The position numbers were made by a program, and so were the translations under genes. A stretch of 64,000 nt of DNA. Source: Sinohyriopsis cumingii. Lineage: Eukaryota > Mollusca > Bivalvia > Unionida > Unionidae. The stretch spans positions 6,403,720-6,467,719 of the forward strand of contig CM068828.1 of NCBI GenBank assembly GCA_028554795.2, read 5' to 3'. This document shows, in pieces, positions 46,301-50,211 of the stretch (position 1 is its first letter; each line of letters opens with the position of its first letter). A model generated the notes under the pieces. It was not told the origin of the DNA. It was given only the letters and a program-made list of their open reading frames with translations, and did not search any database.

Positions 46301-48959
46301 GCACAAAACCAGTCTCCTGCCAAGGCAGAGGGCGAGACACATTCCATCCTTAAACATCAAGAAAATCATCTTCACAGGAATCTCCTATAAATTCAGAAAA
46401 ACAACTGACAGCCAAGCATACCCCATCCTCATCTTCAATGATTTCAACCCCTATGGATGCCAGTGTTGTCCACTTGCAATTGGAATGGGCTTTCACAGCG
46501 CACCTCTTGTGGGCCTTAAACTTGCAAACTGAAACACAAATATAAATGTTATACTGTTCTTTAACTTAAAAATATGGTACACTACCGTGTCATCAAATTC
46601 TCTTCCAATACCAGTATACATCATTTATTTATAGTGTATTTATTGACATCTTACATGAATATGTTGTTATGGCTGAGCTTGCAAATTGTCTCCACAGAAA
46701 AAAAGGTTATGTCAGTAAAACAGGGCTGATCAAAATTCCACAACCCACCATCCTGGACTATTCATTTTCAAAGATGGACATGTAAAATTTTGGAAGAGAC
46801 TAGCCCAGGCCAAGTGCTTATTTCCATATTAAAACAAACCAGGCAAGCACTAATTTTCAAGCTTTGATCACTTTATCTACCTTTACCTGACCATTTATGC
46901 CCAGAACCTCTCCGCAAATTTTTTTTTCATATCTTGTGATACTACAGTAAGTGGTCATTGATAACTGTCTCAAATGTGCATGTTCTATTACTGCTTGAAT
47001 TCATATTGGGCTAAACAACAGAATTTTCAGCCAATCAAACCACTTCAAACAAAAAAAATCCAGTATGATTAATAAGCAGTGTTTTAAACATCTTTGTTAT
47101 ATTGTATTCACTCAACCCAGATACTAACTTGAGGATCAGAATTTGATTTACTGCAAGTCAAGAAAACTGAATTAATAAAAGGCACTTAACACCAACATTA
47201 GCGTCAGTTTCATTTACGAAATGATTCAATGGAGGTTATGACTCCTCATTTTTAATTGATTACACAGTGTATCCGCTTCCACACGTGATATTCCATCTGA
47301 AGAGAAAGGATTTTGCTAAGGAGATGTCACCGTTTACATTTCAACCGTAAAATGTATCTTGTGACAACTTTAGAAGTAGCTGACGACCAAAGTCATCTTC
47401 ATTATGTGAATAAAATGAGTTAACTTAATTAGTTTGGCAAGGAAGGTTAAATGGAAAATTCAGAGAAGAAACATTCACATGAAAGTGGCATGCTAAAATA
47501 TATGGCTACCAATGAGACAGGGGTAACGATTCTCCAAGGAGAATTAACCCAGACTCTGTGGCAGCAAAACATGTCAAATATGACACCACTGAGACAGAGA
47601 TATGTCCTGTCACACTGGACTGAATCCTTGAAGCAAAGATGTTTTGCCTCATTTGACTGACAATTATCCAAGGTTTGAATCATTGAAGGAAAGATGTTCT
47701 GCAGTTATTGCTGTATCAGATCAACATTTAGTTTTATATGATAGATGTTCTATGTTATTTCTTTTGTTCTTTCTATGGACTAAAGTGCATACATCTCATT
47801 AAATCTAGGCAAGTTATTGAAATAGTAGGACATGTGAAAAGTTAGGTAGGTCAAGTGAATATTCTGCAAACACTAGTTCTGAACAAATGGATGAAAAAAT
47901 ATTTGATCAGCCCTGATACAATTACAGTAACTTTCCAATTCTTATGCTCTGTGTCAATGGAAAAAATATTAAATTGTACGCATTTTATGGTTACCATAGC
48001 AACATGTGCATCTTATATTTTCTTTTTAAAACTAAGAGTACCAAGAAATTGGCACATTATTTACTTGCCCCATGTTAAACAGTCCTCTAATATAGGCACT
48101 ACTACGGTATGGTTGACCCTAGAGATTAGTAACCAATGGGTCTCGATGTTCCATGACCATTAATCATGGTTTGGGATCCTGGAATAATTTTAATGCTCAG
48201 AAACCATTATTTTCTTATTAGATTTATCATTATCGTGAATTATGACCTTTAGAGCCAATATATGCATTTCTTTAAAACCCTAACTGCAAGCCATCTACAA
48301 AGACTGGTCAAGGAACGCACCCATAAACAAATGTCATTTTGCAAACCTATTTTTCATTGAGCTGGTGGAGAACTCCATGTACAGCATACATTTGATCTTC
48401 AACATTTTAACCATATTACCTTCCAACTACAGGTTTATTTTCACAGAGAGGTTTTTCATGAAAATACAAAGTACAGTCTTTTGACTTGTATTTTTACCAA
48501 ATGTTAATCAACAGAAATATTACCACCAGGTAAAGTCTTACCATATGAAATATATTATGAGAGAAACTTAACTCAAGAAGTGAGAGTGAAATGGTTTAAA
48601 ATTGTGTGATTTCCTCACTCTAACCAGTATTTCAGTATTGTTAGGGGCCAAAAATAAGCCCCAATCTGATTGTAATATATTTCAAAATCATGCAAGATTC
48701 CTAATTTAGCAATGTATTCCTCAAAATTTAATCAATCGGAATTTTAAAATTTTTCCATAAAGCTGATTGCCCAGGCTCCAATTCCAATTATTCAAGAAAA
48801 AAAACCATGCTTCAATTATTATTCACCTTCACACGACAGGCCATGGGAGGTAACTCCTGACAGGGCCTCCCGACACACATTGCAGTAGGTGGGCCTGGCA
48901 TGAGAACAGGCATACCAGTTGTGCTGGCCTGACATCATTTCTCGTTGTGTTGCATTACC
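2226..48959 (-). CDS. DGKH-like: Type II diacylglycerol kinase (delta/eta class), internal 15 exons
   Basis: Diacylglycerol kinase phosphorylates diacylglycerol to phosphatidic acid with ATP, ending DAG signalling and starting PA signalling at membranes. Fifteen exons (48827-48959, 46422-46528, 43622-43747, 41633-41812, 36535-36617, 32278-32386, 22469-22608, 18564-18621, 16251-16345, 15799-15961, 12691-12777, 11297-11384, 10332-10541, 8158-8346, 2226-2346) all have AG acceptors and GT donors and join in one frame: 1889 bases, about 629 residues. Visible domains are two C1 zinc fingers, the DAGKc core ([13 protein letters not shown]) and a long linker. The type II class is recognised from the linker ([38 protein letters not shown]), which is typical of DGK delta/eta. 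Family proteins are about 1,200 residues, so the N-terminal PH domain and the C-terminal accessory half are missing here. Whether it is the single invertebrate ancestor of vertebrate delta/eta/kappa is inference. Confidence 0.95.
2620..2850. repeat. Dispersed repeat C
   Basis: Shares with 1285-1540 and 3540-3920 the GACCCTGACCTTAAG / CCATCCACAAAGATTTAGTC / TAACAATAACTCTGACCTTTG arrangement. Non-coding, diverged. Confidence 0.6.
2851..3539. other. No feature seen
   Basis: Intronic A+T-rich DNA between two repeat C blocks; no exon-like segment or array. Confidence 0.5.
3540..3920. repeat. Dispersed repeat C, tandem units
   Basis: At least two units of roughly 150 bases, each with TTTTGACC(C), a TTCTTTACTCCAA-like block, CCATCCACAAAGT and TTACTGTG(C/T)A. 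Confidence 0.65.
3921..4388. other. No feature seen
   Basis: Intron sequence; the small frame at 4172-4366 has no recognisable similarity or exon boundaries. Confidence 0.5.
4389..4534 (-). mobile_element. SINE-A, old truncated copy
   Basis: Diverged SINE-A body (GGTTTAACACCATTTTTAGG, GGCGGCTGGTATATTTGGTAGAGG, CTTTCTCGCATACCCAC) lacking the tRNA head. A younger SINE-A inserted directly beside it at 4551. Confidence 0.8.
4551..4788 (-). mobile_element. SINE-A, near full length, 16-bp target duplication
   Basis: Plus strand begins with the inverted (AAC)n tail TTGTTGTTGTGGGGTTTAAC and ends with the inverted tRNA-like head and GGGGCCCC. CCCAACAGGTGAGATG occurs at 4535-4550 and again at 4789-4804. 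Confidence 0.93.
5031..5630. repeat. 38-bp minisatellite
   Basis: About 15 units around GATGACTAGACCACAACGAT, with two interleaved variants (GATGAAATTTATG and GATGATATTTATG). The edges decay. Confidence 0.97.
5890..6215. repeat. 33-bp minisatellite with palindrome
   Basis: About 10 units of ACAAGAAATAAACACTAATG plus GTATACTAGTATAC; the latter is a perfect 14-bp palindrome. Some units lack half of it (GTATACCACAAG). Open frames on the minus strand here are array products. Confidence 0.96.
6216..7610. other. No feature recognised
   Basis: A+T-rich intron. An 81-codon frame at 6733-6978 (plus) ends in a hydrophobic stretch ([16 protein letters not shown]) but has no recognised domain or exon signals; I do not call it a gene. 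Confidence 0.5.
7611..7897. mobile_element. Putative hAT-like MITE
   Basis: Left end CAGGGTTCCTGCC; right end ATGGGAACCCA reads TGGGTTCCCAT on the other strand. The interior is rich in AAGACTTT / AAAATTTTT blocks in both orientations. Flanks GCAAAAGA and AGAAAAGA resemble a decayed 8-bp duplication. No coding capacity. Confidence 0.5.
8158..8346 (-). CDS. DGKH-like: DGK exon: Ser/Arg-rich linker with RRIS motif
   Basis: Acceptor CATTTTTCAG, donor CCTA|GTGAGT. After the split Asp it reads [20 protein letters not shown], then [20 protein letters not shown], then an aromatic/proline-rich tail ending FPPMLP. The tail precedes the accessory catalytic half, as the corresponding linker does in vertebrate DGKs. 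RRIS and NRSAS look like basophilic kinase sites (inference). Conservation with named DGKs is weak; the exon is held by phase and splice sites. Confidence 0.88.
8347..9548. other. No feature seen
   Basis: A+T-rich intron between the 8158-8346 exon and the duplication at 9549; nothing recognised on either strand. Confidence 0.5.
9549..9781. repeat. ~115-bp tandem duplication
   Basis: Two diverged copies, each running from TTTTTTAAGTAACAAGCTGA to CGATATGCAGCAGG or CAATATGCAGCAGG. Responsible for the minus-strand frame at 9598-9810. Confidence 0.9.
9782..10331. other. No exon seen; AT-rich short repeat inside
   Basis: Includes ATGTATATATGAATATATAT around 10160-10190. A CTCTCCAG-like acceptor near 10275 (minus) was tested and is out of frame with the flanking exons. 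Confidence 0.5.
10332..10541 (-). CDS. DGKH-like: DGK exon: [10 protein letters not shown], short poly-Q and Ser-rich linker
   Basis: Acceptor TTTTCTAG, donor TTAG|GTAATT. The completed Ala is followed by VDEQNAQTQ and a run of Gln (QQQQQ from TQ onward), then a low-complexity Ser/Pro/Thr-rich tract ending [19 protein letters not shown] is conserved in type II DGKs; the rest is not. The frame joins the next exon through a split Asp codon. Confidence 0.93.
   Translation of the reverse strand: MLMNKMPRHSSNNRMAICMNHLEELQVWTIPQLTTQVIYKREVLTLDQHHLSLSLPRKLPSNLHKFSGS
10945..11195. repeat. 22-bp minisatellite
   Basis: About 11 units of GGGCATTTCCATGTATCTTG, inside the 755-base intron between exons 10332-10541 and 11297-11384. 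Confidence 0.96.
11297..11384 (-). CDS. DGKH-like: DGK exon: linker [14 protein letters not shown]
   Basis: Acceptor TTTTTTCAG, donor AGAG|GTAAGA. It encodes [20 protein letters not shown] followed by RQIIEHTER, matching the [25 protein letters not shown] stretch of DGK delta/eta. A 22-bp minisatellite sits about 100 bases downstream in the short intron. Confidence 0.95.
11385..11770. other. No feature seen
   Basis: A+T-rich intron up to the SINE-A at 11771. Confidence 0.5.
11771..12018 (-). mobile_element. SINE-A, full length
   Basis: Inverted (AAC)n tail at 11771, then GGGGTTTAACGCCATTTTTC, and head ending in GGGGCCCC near 12018. Flanked by AAACATGTGAGGT (11758-11770) and AAACTGTGAGGT (12019-12030), a target duplication with a one-base difference in length. 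Confidence 0.94.
12019..12690. other. No feature seen
   Basis: A+T-rich intron; nothing recognised. Confidence 0.5.
12691..12777 (-). CDS. DGKH-like: DGK exon: variable linker segment
   Basis: Twenty-nine whole codons between CCTTCCCCAG and GTAAGT, reading [20 protein letters not shown] and then [10 protein letters not shown] recognise no family motif in it, but splice sites and phase (0 at both ends) fit the flanking exons exactly. Because it is phase 0/0 and 87 bases long, it could be skipped without changing frame; that is inference. Confidence 0.82.
12830..13300. repeat. Low-confidence dispersed repeat (GGATGGATAG blocks)
   Basis: Two related blocks: TTAACCAAGATGTGGCAAATT...GGATGGATAGATAAG and CCTAATGGCAAAATTTAAGG...GGATGGATAGAAAGATGG, about 300 bases apart, suggesting a tandem pair of a diverged repeat. 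Confidence 0.4.
13345..14040. repeat. 48-bp minisatellite with decayed tail
   Basis: About eight good units (AGGAATTTGTTGCTGTGGGG, TTTGTTATAGAAGGAATC) to about 13725, then increasingly diverged and variable-length units to 14040. The 78-codon plus frame is an array product. Confidence 0.95.
14045..14598. repeat. ~56-bp minisatellite
   Basis: About nine units containing GACTGGTTAGTTAGGTAAAA and CAGCCTAGTGAGGTCAACAA; it immediately follows the 48-bp array. Confidence 0.95.
14945..15625. mobile_element. Long imperfect inverted repeat, MITE or foldback relic
   Basis: The left arm (14945-15160) contains CATGAAATCGAT, TTTTCTCAGAAAT and TGCATTACTAGTCACATGA. The right arm (15465-15625) has the reverse complements ATCGATTTCATG, ATTTCTGAGAAAA and TCATGTGACTAGCAATGCA in mirrored order. 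Between them is a ~300-base A+T-rich spacer. No transposase seen. Confidence 0.6.
15799..15961 (-). CDS. DGKH-like: DGK exon: linker [10 protein letters not shown]
   Basis: Acceptor CTTGCAG, donor CAG|GTTAGT. Fifty-four codons starting [20 protein letters not shown] and continuing with [20 protein letters not shown]. The heptad-like Leu spacing suggests a helical or coiled stretch. This is one of the best conserved parts of the type II linker and is a strong class marker. Confidence 0.95.
16251..16345 (-). CDS. DGKH-like: DGK exon: linker [13 protein letters not shown]
   Basis: Acceptor TTCATTTCAG, donor AA|GTGAGT. It encodes [19 protein letters not shown] and then a His/Ser-rich turn ending TVISSA plus a split Lys. 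The segment matches the YEDSVAxHLSKIL...VISSAK region of DGK delta/eta, a type II-specific part of the linker between the two catalytic halves. Confidence 0.94.
16592..16848 (+). mobile_element. SINE-A, full length, 10-bp target duplication
   Basis: Plus orientation: GGGCCCTGAGTGGCTGAGTG head, GTTCGAGTCC box B, body, then ATGGAGTTAAACCCC and (AAC)n. AACTTCAGAA at 16582-16591 and 16849-16858. Confidence 0.95.
16870..17120. repeat. Dispersed repeat sharing CAGATCTGG block with 54150-54350
   Basis: Contains ACTTATAAGCTGG and CCAGATCTGGGTCTATACAA; a similar layout (ACTTGCTTACAAGCTGAG, CAGATCTGGATCTGTACAAT) occurs near 54150-54350 in the same orientation. Confidence 0.4.
17121..18563. other. No feature seen
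   Basis: A+T-rich intron. Small frames at 17154-17438 show no known motif. A short near-duplicate (GGGGCATATAGGATGTTCAG / TATATAGGATGTTTC) is at 18450-18490. Confidence 0.5.
18564..18621 (-). CDS. DGKH-like: DGK exon: WSVWVYEG linker start
   Basis: A 58-base exon completing the Arg codon and encoding [19 protein letters not shown]. Vertebrate type II DGKs have a similar MLDRWSVMxYE segment here, so it marks the end of the DAGKc half. Acceptor TTTTTCAG, donor CAG|GTAAGA. It is too short to form a notable open frame; the call rests on splice sites and matching phase on both sides. Confidence 0.9.
18804..18921 (-). mobile_element. SINE-A, 5'-truncated, 13-bp target duplication
   Basis: Only the 3' ~118 bases of SINE-A ((AAC)n tail to ACCACCGACCCAC) are present, yet GATGCATTCTGTT flanks it at 18791-18803 and 18922-18934. 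Truncation at integration plus a target duplication is the signature of LINE-driven target-primed reverse transcription. Confidence 0.94.
18935..20058. other. Mostly featureless; one small tandem pair
   Basis: TATGAATATTGTTCTG(T/G)ACTGGGAACCCCCTTT is duplicated at 19018-19082. The remainder is A+T-rich intron without recognised features. Confidence 0.55.
20059..21235. repeat. 25-bp minisatellite, interrupted by SINE-A
   Basis: About 36 units of AGTCTGGTTTACAGTCATGT plus ATGTT, with variants (GCAGCCATG, ATGTCAG, ATACA, GGATG). A SINE-A sits at 20307-20560 within the array. Confidence 0.97.
20307..20560 (+). mobile_element. SINE-A inserted in 25-bp array
   Basis: Full element from CGGGGCCCTGAGTGGCTGAG to ATGGCATTAAACCCTACAAC AACAAA. 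AGTCTGGTTT flanks both sides (20297-20306, 20561-20570); this string is also part of the array unit, so it is only suggestive as a target duplication. Confidence 0.94.
21236..22468. other. No feature seen
   Basis: Intron; a short ATT/TTA run near 21390. No exon-like segment on either strand. Confidence 0.5.
22469..22608 (-). CDS. DGKH-like: DGK exon: DAGKc GTGNDLAR motif
   Basis: Acceptor TTTTTCAG before TGT CAA ATA; donor AG|GTAATG. It starts [20 protein letters not shown], the second conserved phosphate-binding motif of DAG kinases, and ends [13 protein letters not shown] plus a split Arg. It is separated from the GGDG exon by the largest intron in the window, about 9.7 kb, filled with arrays, SINEs and a pogo-like relic. 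Confidence 0.97.
22609..23689. other. No feature seen
   Basis: Start of the 9.7-kb intron. Small frames (22731-22976, 22874-23056) overlap on opposite strands and match nothing I recognise. Confidence 0.5.
23690..23984. repeat. 49-bp minisatellite
   Basis: Six units of TACTATAGCCATCATTGTAA / ATAATACAACCTGCCTGATT. Array-like sequence resumes after SINE-B at 24319-24350 (ATTGGATCTTATTATTAGTG). A diverged relative is at 26040-26235. Confidence 0.95.
23985..24318 (-). mobile_element. SINE-B copy 2, with (GT)n
   Basis: Plus strand starts (GT)n GATTTATATTTTTAACATAG and ends with the inverted head TCTAACCACTTAGGCCAC. Flanks CATGATTGGAT and CATCATTGGAT suggest a target duplication within the 49-bp array. 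Confidence 0.9.
24351..25199. other. No feature seen
   Basis: A+T-rich intron leading to the transposase relic; nothing recognised. Confidence 0.5.
25200..25620 (-). pseudogene. pogo/Tigger-type DDE transposase relic
   Basis: A 137-codon open stretch on the minus strand contains [20 protein letters not shown] and then a K/H-rich [10 protein letters not shown] segment. This is the DDE_1 signature of pogo-like transposases (P-x-x-CTD-x-LQPLD-x-xVNKxxK...WY). The N-terminal helix-turn-helix region, earlier catalytic Asp residues and terminal repeats were not found, so this is a decayed C-terminal fragment. The upstream half is diverged and hard to align by eye. It lies in the kinase intron in the same orientation as the gene. 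Confidence 0.85.
25592..25830. repeat. ~115-bp imperfect tandem duplication
   Basis: TAGTGTTGTTGGCTGCAACG...GTGCTCTTAGAGATGG followed by TAGTGTTGTTGTCTGCGCTG...GTGCTCGTACAGGTGG; overlaps the right end of the transposase relic. Confidence 0.7.
26040..26240. repeat. Diverged relative of the 49-bp array
   Basis: Four loose units with GATTGGATTTTATTATGGCC and ATTGTAA(C)AGTAATACA. Confidence 0.75.
26601..26702 (-). mobile_element. SINE-B copy 3, 5'-truncated
   Basis: (GT)n GATTTAGAATTTTAACATAG through GTTTACAGTGATGTCTA only. TGAAATGTG occurs on both sides, a likely 9-bp target duplication. Confidence 0.82.
26703..27599. repeat. Diverged dispersed repeat and GGGAC/GGGAT run
   Basis: TAGTCAAGATGCATCCACTC near 27145 recurs as CATCAAGATGCATCCCAAAG near 27450, both followed by GTTTCATAATT. 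A pentanucleotide run (GGATGGGACGGGACGAGACG and similar) fills 27239-27296. No exon. Confidence 0.5.
27610..28320. repeat. 44-bp minisatellite
   Basis: About 15 units of GTGTAATGTATAATTCATAT and CACATCATTAGGTCAGATAA; the last few units lose the second half and shorten. Confidence 0.96.
28321..28979. other. TGCATTCCATT-rich stretch, then featureless
   Basis: 28380-28500 has short TTGCATTCCATT repeats related to the array at 28980. 28510-28979 shows nothing recognisable. Confidence 0.5.
28980..30025. repeat. Irregular TTTACATTCATCTGCATTC array
   Basis: Degenerate units built from CATTCATCTG, CATTCATTCTG and CATTTGTTTTA blocks of 11-12 bases in changing order. Long plus-strand frames (29260-30024) are rich in [12 protein letters not shown] repeats and are array products. 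A SINE-A lies within. Confidence 0.92.
29373..29543 (+). mobile_element. SINE-A, 5'-truncated, in irregular array
   Basis: Starts at AAGTCTTGGATTCGGCCAAT, missing the tRNA head up to box B, and ends ATGGCGTTAAAACCCTACAA CAACAAAA. GCATTCATTCT at 29362-29372 and 29544-29554, though this string is also an array motif. Confidence 0.92.
30201..30770 (-). mobile_element. SINE-B copy 4, split by a SINE-A
   Basis: The 3' end (GTGATTTGCATTTTTAACAT) is at 30201-30245. The body resumes at 30497 (ATTTTTCAGTCATATCGCTA) and runs to the inverted head near 30770 (TCTAACCACTACGCCACC). Confidence 0.93.
30246..30496 (+). mobile_element. SINE-A nested in SINE-B
   Basis: Complete plus-strand SINE-A: GGGGGCCACGAGTGGCCGAG head, GGTTCAAGTCTC box B, tail CTACAACGACAACAAC. 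ATTTTTCAG, a SINE-B internal string, is duplicated at 30237-30245 and 30497-30505. Confidence 0.96.
30780..31975. repeat. Dispersed repeat D, ~150-175 bp tandem units
   Basis: About six diverged units: CACCATTTTCATTTAGGACC, AAGTCTTTCAGTGAAAA, CCATGCTGATAT, AGCAATAACAAGATTTTCAA, ATGGCTGCCAT. A terminal segment (GTAAAGTTTCAAGGCAAT...ACCGTCCCATACGTTCTTCT) closes the block. Other blocks are at 35520-36480, 54885-55255 and 63757-64000. Confidence 0.88.
32090..32229. repeat. 70-bp tandem duplication, one mismatch
   Basis: Two copies from GTGAATTGGTCATTCAAGTA to AATGTTAAAGATT, differing at one visible base (TTCTTATT / TTCTCATT). Fifty bases from the donor of exon 32278-32386. Confidence 0.96.
32278..32386 (-). 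CDS. DGKH-like: DGK exon: ATP-binding GGDG motif
   Basis: Acceptor TTTTTCAG, donor CAG|GTAAAA. It encodes [20 protein letters not shown] and then [16 protein letters not shown]. GGDGxxGW is the glycine-rich nucleotide-binding motif of DAG kinases; the Gly and Asp residues needed for catalysis are intact. A near-perfect 70-bp tandem duplication lies just downstream in the intron (32090-32229). Confidence 0.97.
32387..33212. other. No feature seen
   Basis: Intron with a CTTTTCTTTTCTG-type pyrimidine run near 32480. A plus frame at 32911-33180 has no recognised motif. Confidence 0.5.
33215..34951. mobile_element. pogo/Tigger-like element with TIRs and TA duplication
   Basis: Left end TA|CAGTCAAACCCAATTATC; right end reads CAGTCAAACCTGGTTATCTC on the minus strand and is followed by TA. 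The CAGT(C/A)AAACC...TTATCTCGA terminus and TA target are typical of pogo/Tigger elements. The 1.7-kb interior has no long frame or transposase motif, so it is non-autonomous or decayed. Confidence 0.85.
34954..35519. other. No recognised feature; unexplained 91-codon frame
   Basis: 35237-35512 (plus) is open from ATG and Lys/Asn-rich ([20 protein letters not shown]). I recognise no domain, and it lies antisense in an intron. Confidence 0.4.
35520..36480. repeat. Dispersed repeat D, second block
   Basis: About five units as at 30780-31975 and the same terminal segment (ACATTTTCATGGCAATTTTC...GACCATCCCATAAACTCTTC). Confidence 0.88.
36535..36617 (-). CDS. DGKH-like: DGK exon: DAGKc core, LNPxQVFDL segment
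   Basis: Acceptor TTTTGCAG; donor GG|GTAAGT, ending two bases into a Gly codon. The translation [20 protein letters not shown] followed by MNGGPHPG continues the catalytic core and matches the conserved DGK stretch in which product and lipid-binding loops lie. The exon abuts a block of the dispersed ~150-175 bp repeat at 35520-36480. Confidence 0.96.
36835..37365. repeat. 27-bp minisatellite
   Basis: About 19 units of GTAAAACAGGTGTGATACTT plus TGTTGAG, with variants such as AACTGGTGTGCTAC and AACACATAATAC. Confidence 0.96.
37366..37744. other. No feature seen
   Basis: Intron sequence between the 27-bp array and SINE-B copy 5. Confidence 0.5.
37745..38085 (-). mobile_element. SINE-B copy 5
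   Basis: (GT)n GACTTTGATTTTTAACATAG at the left; diverged head TGCTCTAATGATTTACGCCA at the right. Older than copies 1 and 4 by its divergence. Confidence 0.88.
38086..38911. other. Weakly repeated GCTATGCTGGTTACAAG blocks
   Basis: TATGCTGGTTACAAGCAACA (38498), GCTATGCTGGTTGCAAAG (38663) and GCCATGCTGGTAACAAGTG (38831) recur about 165 bases apart, suggesting three old tandem units. No exon. Confidence 0.5.
38914..40492. mobile_element. Second TA-flanked TIR element, pogo/Tigger-like
   Basis: Left end TA|CACCTCTTCCTCAATAAC followed by TTGCGC. The right end read on the minus strand is CACCACTCCCTTTGATAGCT followed by TGCACC, with TA outside. Both ends carry further ...AAGTTATCG... / ...GAGTTATCAG... 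subterminal blocks. About 1.58 kb, with no transposase frame. Confidence 0.72.
40495..41632. other. No feature seen
   Basis: Intron adjacent to the 41633-41812 exon; small frames only. Confidence 0.5.
41633..41812 (-). CDS. DGKH-like: DGK exon: end of C1 domain 2 and start of DAGKc
   Basis: Sixty whole codons, phase 0 at both ends, donor [24 protein letters not shown] supplies the last His, Cys and Cys of C1 domain 2. After the linker [17 protein letters not shown] comes the first strand of the catalytic core, [14 protein letters not shown], which matches the (V/F)NxKSGxxQG opening of DAGK catalytic domains. This exon therefore joins the DAG-recognition module to the catalytic module. Confidence 0.96.
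42080..42900. repeat. ~70-bp minisatellite with inverted-repeat core
   Basis: About ten units, each with GCACATACCCAATGGGACAT, TTAAGATTATATCTTAAT and TGTCCCAACAATTA. GGGACATTAAGAT is mirrored by ATCTTAATTGTCCC with one bulged base. The array is bracketed by two copies of ATAATGTGTATCTAAGAGA (42099 and 42880). Confidence 0.95.
43299..43366. repeat. Compound (TC)n(AC)n microsatellite
   Basis: TC run to about 43336 followed by about 14 AC pairs. Just right of it, GGTGATAGATAACTTATATT TGGATA is duplicated 50 bases apart (43376 and 43426). Confidence 0.97.
43622..43747 (-). CDS. DGKH-like: DGK exon: C1 domain 2, main part
   Basis: Forty-two whole codons, beginning [11 protein letters not shown] and ending CLWCKAM, between a CAG acceptor and a GTAAGC donor. 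It holds the start of the second zinc finger: His of PHQW, Cys-X2-Cys in KCAVC, and Cys-X2-Cys in RCLWC. The remaining His and Cys residues are in the next exon. It lies just left of a 30-bp minisatellite and right of the (TC)n(AC)n microsatellite. Confidence 0.96.
44030..44340. repeat. Irregular ~40-60 bp repeat
   Basis: Five or six units around CTTGTTGGAATATACCTCAG and TATTACACTGTTAT, with variable spacers. Intronic. Confidence 0.85.
44470..45345. repeat. 30-bp minisatellite
   Basis: About 29 units of AGGCAGTCTCTCATGAAGCA plus TAACAGGAAA. Single-base variants (AAAGG/AAGGG, CTCATG/CTAATG, CAGT/CTGT/CAGC) alternate along the array. Since 30 is a multiple of three, open frames of 258 (plus) and 328 (minus) codons arise; both are repeats of a ten-residue unit and not genes. 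Confidence 0.98.
45346..46421. other. Intron with one dispersed-repeat-like stretch
   Basis: 45780-46050 has CTTGTGACCTTGAACATTAG and CAACTGTTCTTGAGATATCC blocks resembling a diverged interspersed repeat. The rest is featureless. Confidence 0.4.
46422..46528 (-). CDS. DGKH-like: DGK exon: second half of C1 domain 1
   Basis: Acceptor GTGTTTCAG; donor GGG|GTATGC. It completes the split Val and continues [17 protein letters not shown], giving the remaining Cys and His ligands. Together with the previous exon the spacing is H-X12-C-X2-C-X13-C-X2-C-X4-H-X2-C-X7-C, the full C1 zinc pattern. The tail TTLASIG...IIEDEDG matches the spacer between the two C1 domains in DGK delta/eta. The exon ends in phase 0. 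Confidence 0.96.
46529..48826. other. Intron; no exon seen
   Basis: 48230-48320 resembles repeat C (ATTATGACCTTTAGAGCC, CTGCAAGCCATCTACAAAGA). Other sequence is A+T-rich with small frames only (47447-47683, 47855-48163). Confidence 0.5.
48827..48959 (-). CDS. DGKH-like: DGK exon: first half of C1 domain 1
   Basis: Acceptor TTGTTTCAG precedes GGT AAT GCA; donor GAAG|GTGAAT splits a Val codon completed by the next exon. It encodes 44 codons starting GNATQREMM and carries the first zinc ligands of a C1 finger: His of HNWYACSH, then Cys-X2-Cys in YCNVC, then Cys in [22 protein letters not shown] is almost invariant in type II DGKs. The exon starts at a codon boundary, so the upstream exon must end in phase 0. 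In the family the preceding sequence is the PH domain. Confidence 0.96.
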
Positions 48960-49261
48960 CTGAAACAAGAAACAGACACTCAGGTTACTAATTCTCCTCC
49001 AGAAGTGGTGGTTGAGACTTGCATTTGCCAGTTCATGTTCCACTCTAGACATCACAGTTGAGCCTTTAAAAAAAGGCACTCATTTGCACATCCATAAAAT
49101 AAATCAACATTAATCAGCATTCGCTATTTTTGATGGCTGTTGTGGCAGCTCAAAAAACCACAACTATTTTAGAATGGCCCAGTAACAATTTTGAAAAGAT
49201 TTTGCTATTTGTTCCAACAGCTGCTGGCCTCAAGTCCAGAAGGTTGTAATATTTAGAATTA

Positions 49262-49600
49262 AACCTAGCTGTAAATGGGTACTGAGGAAGGATAATCTGT
49301 ACTGGGAAGTAGTCGTCCCATCCTGATACGTAGCTGTAAATGGGTACTGAGGAAAATAATATGCAATAGGAAGTAGTCATCCCATCCTGACACCAGCTGT
49401 AAATGGGTACTGAGGAAGAATAATCTGCAATGGGAAGTAGTAATCCCATCCTGATACTAGCTGTAAATGGGTACTGAGGAAAATTAATATGCAATAGGAA
49501 GTAGTCATCCCATCCTGATACATAGCTGCAAATGGCTACTGAGGAAGGATAATCTGCACTGGGAAGTAGTCATCCCATCCTGATACCAGCTGCAAACAGG
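49262..49600. repeat. ~60-65 bp minisatellite
   Basis: Five units of AGCTGTAAATGGGTACTGAG, GATAATCTGCAATGGGAAGT and AGTCATCCCATCCTGATAC, just upstream of the first C1 exon. Confidence 0.95.
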
Positions 49601-50211
49601 TAACGATGAATGATGAAGGTTAATCTGCAATGTGCTGTCAGCCCATCCAGAAAAAGACATGCGCTAAAGCTATTTTGTGATCCTGAAAGCAGAAGAAGCA
49701 AGCTATACGAATGACTAGTTGGCTCCCATTAAGTCTTTAATCCTCACAAAACAAATACTTTCTTTATACAAAACTAATACTTCCTTTATACAAACTTCTA
49801 AATCCTATCTTACATGTAGTAAAAGTTTAAAATCCTTCAACAAGGAATGTAAACTGATTTTCAATAATTAAAACTTTCAAAAAAAGAGGAAGTATTGCTG
49901 TAATTTAACAACTGATGCATTAAAGAAATGTATGAAACAAAGTTTCCAATTTCCTGCTTTGTTAATTTATCAATGATCCAGAATATATAAAACTTGCATG
50001 AGATGTTCTGAGGACATTTCTGTGGACTTTGTGGTTGTCACAAATCATGAATTTAAAGACCCAATGAAAATGCTGTTTTTGGTAAAGCACTAAAATTGGC
50101 ATCATGAAAATATTCATAGTACACGTGTCTCTTATAAGACCAACGATCATTTCGCTCTCCCCCCTACATGTATTTATACCAACATAAAAGATATCATTAA
50201 TCAATGTCATG
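49601..50211. other. No feature seen
   Basis: A+T-rich; no PH-domain-like exon on the minus strand. Confidence 0.5.
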
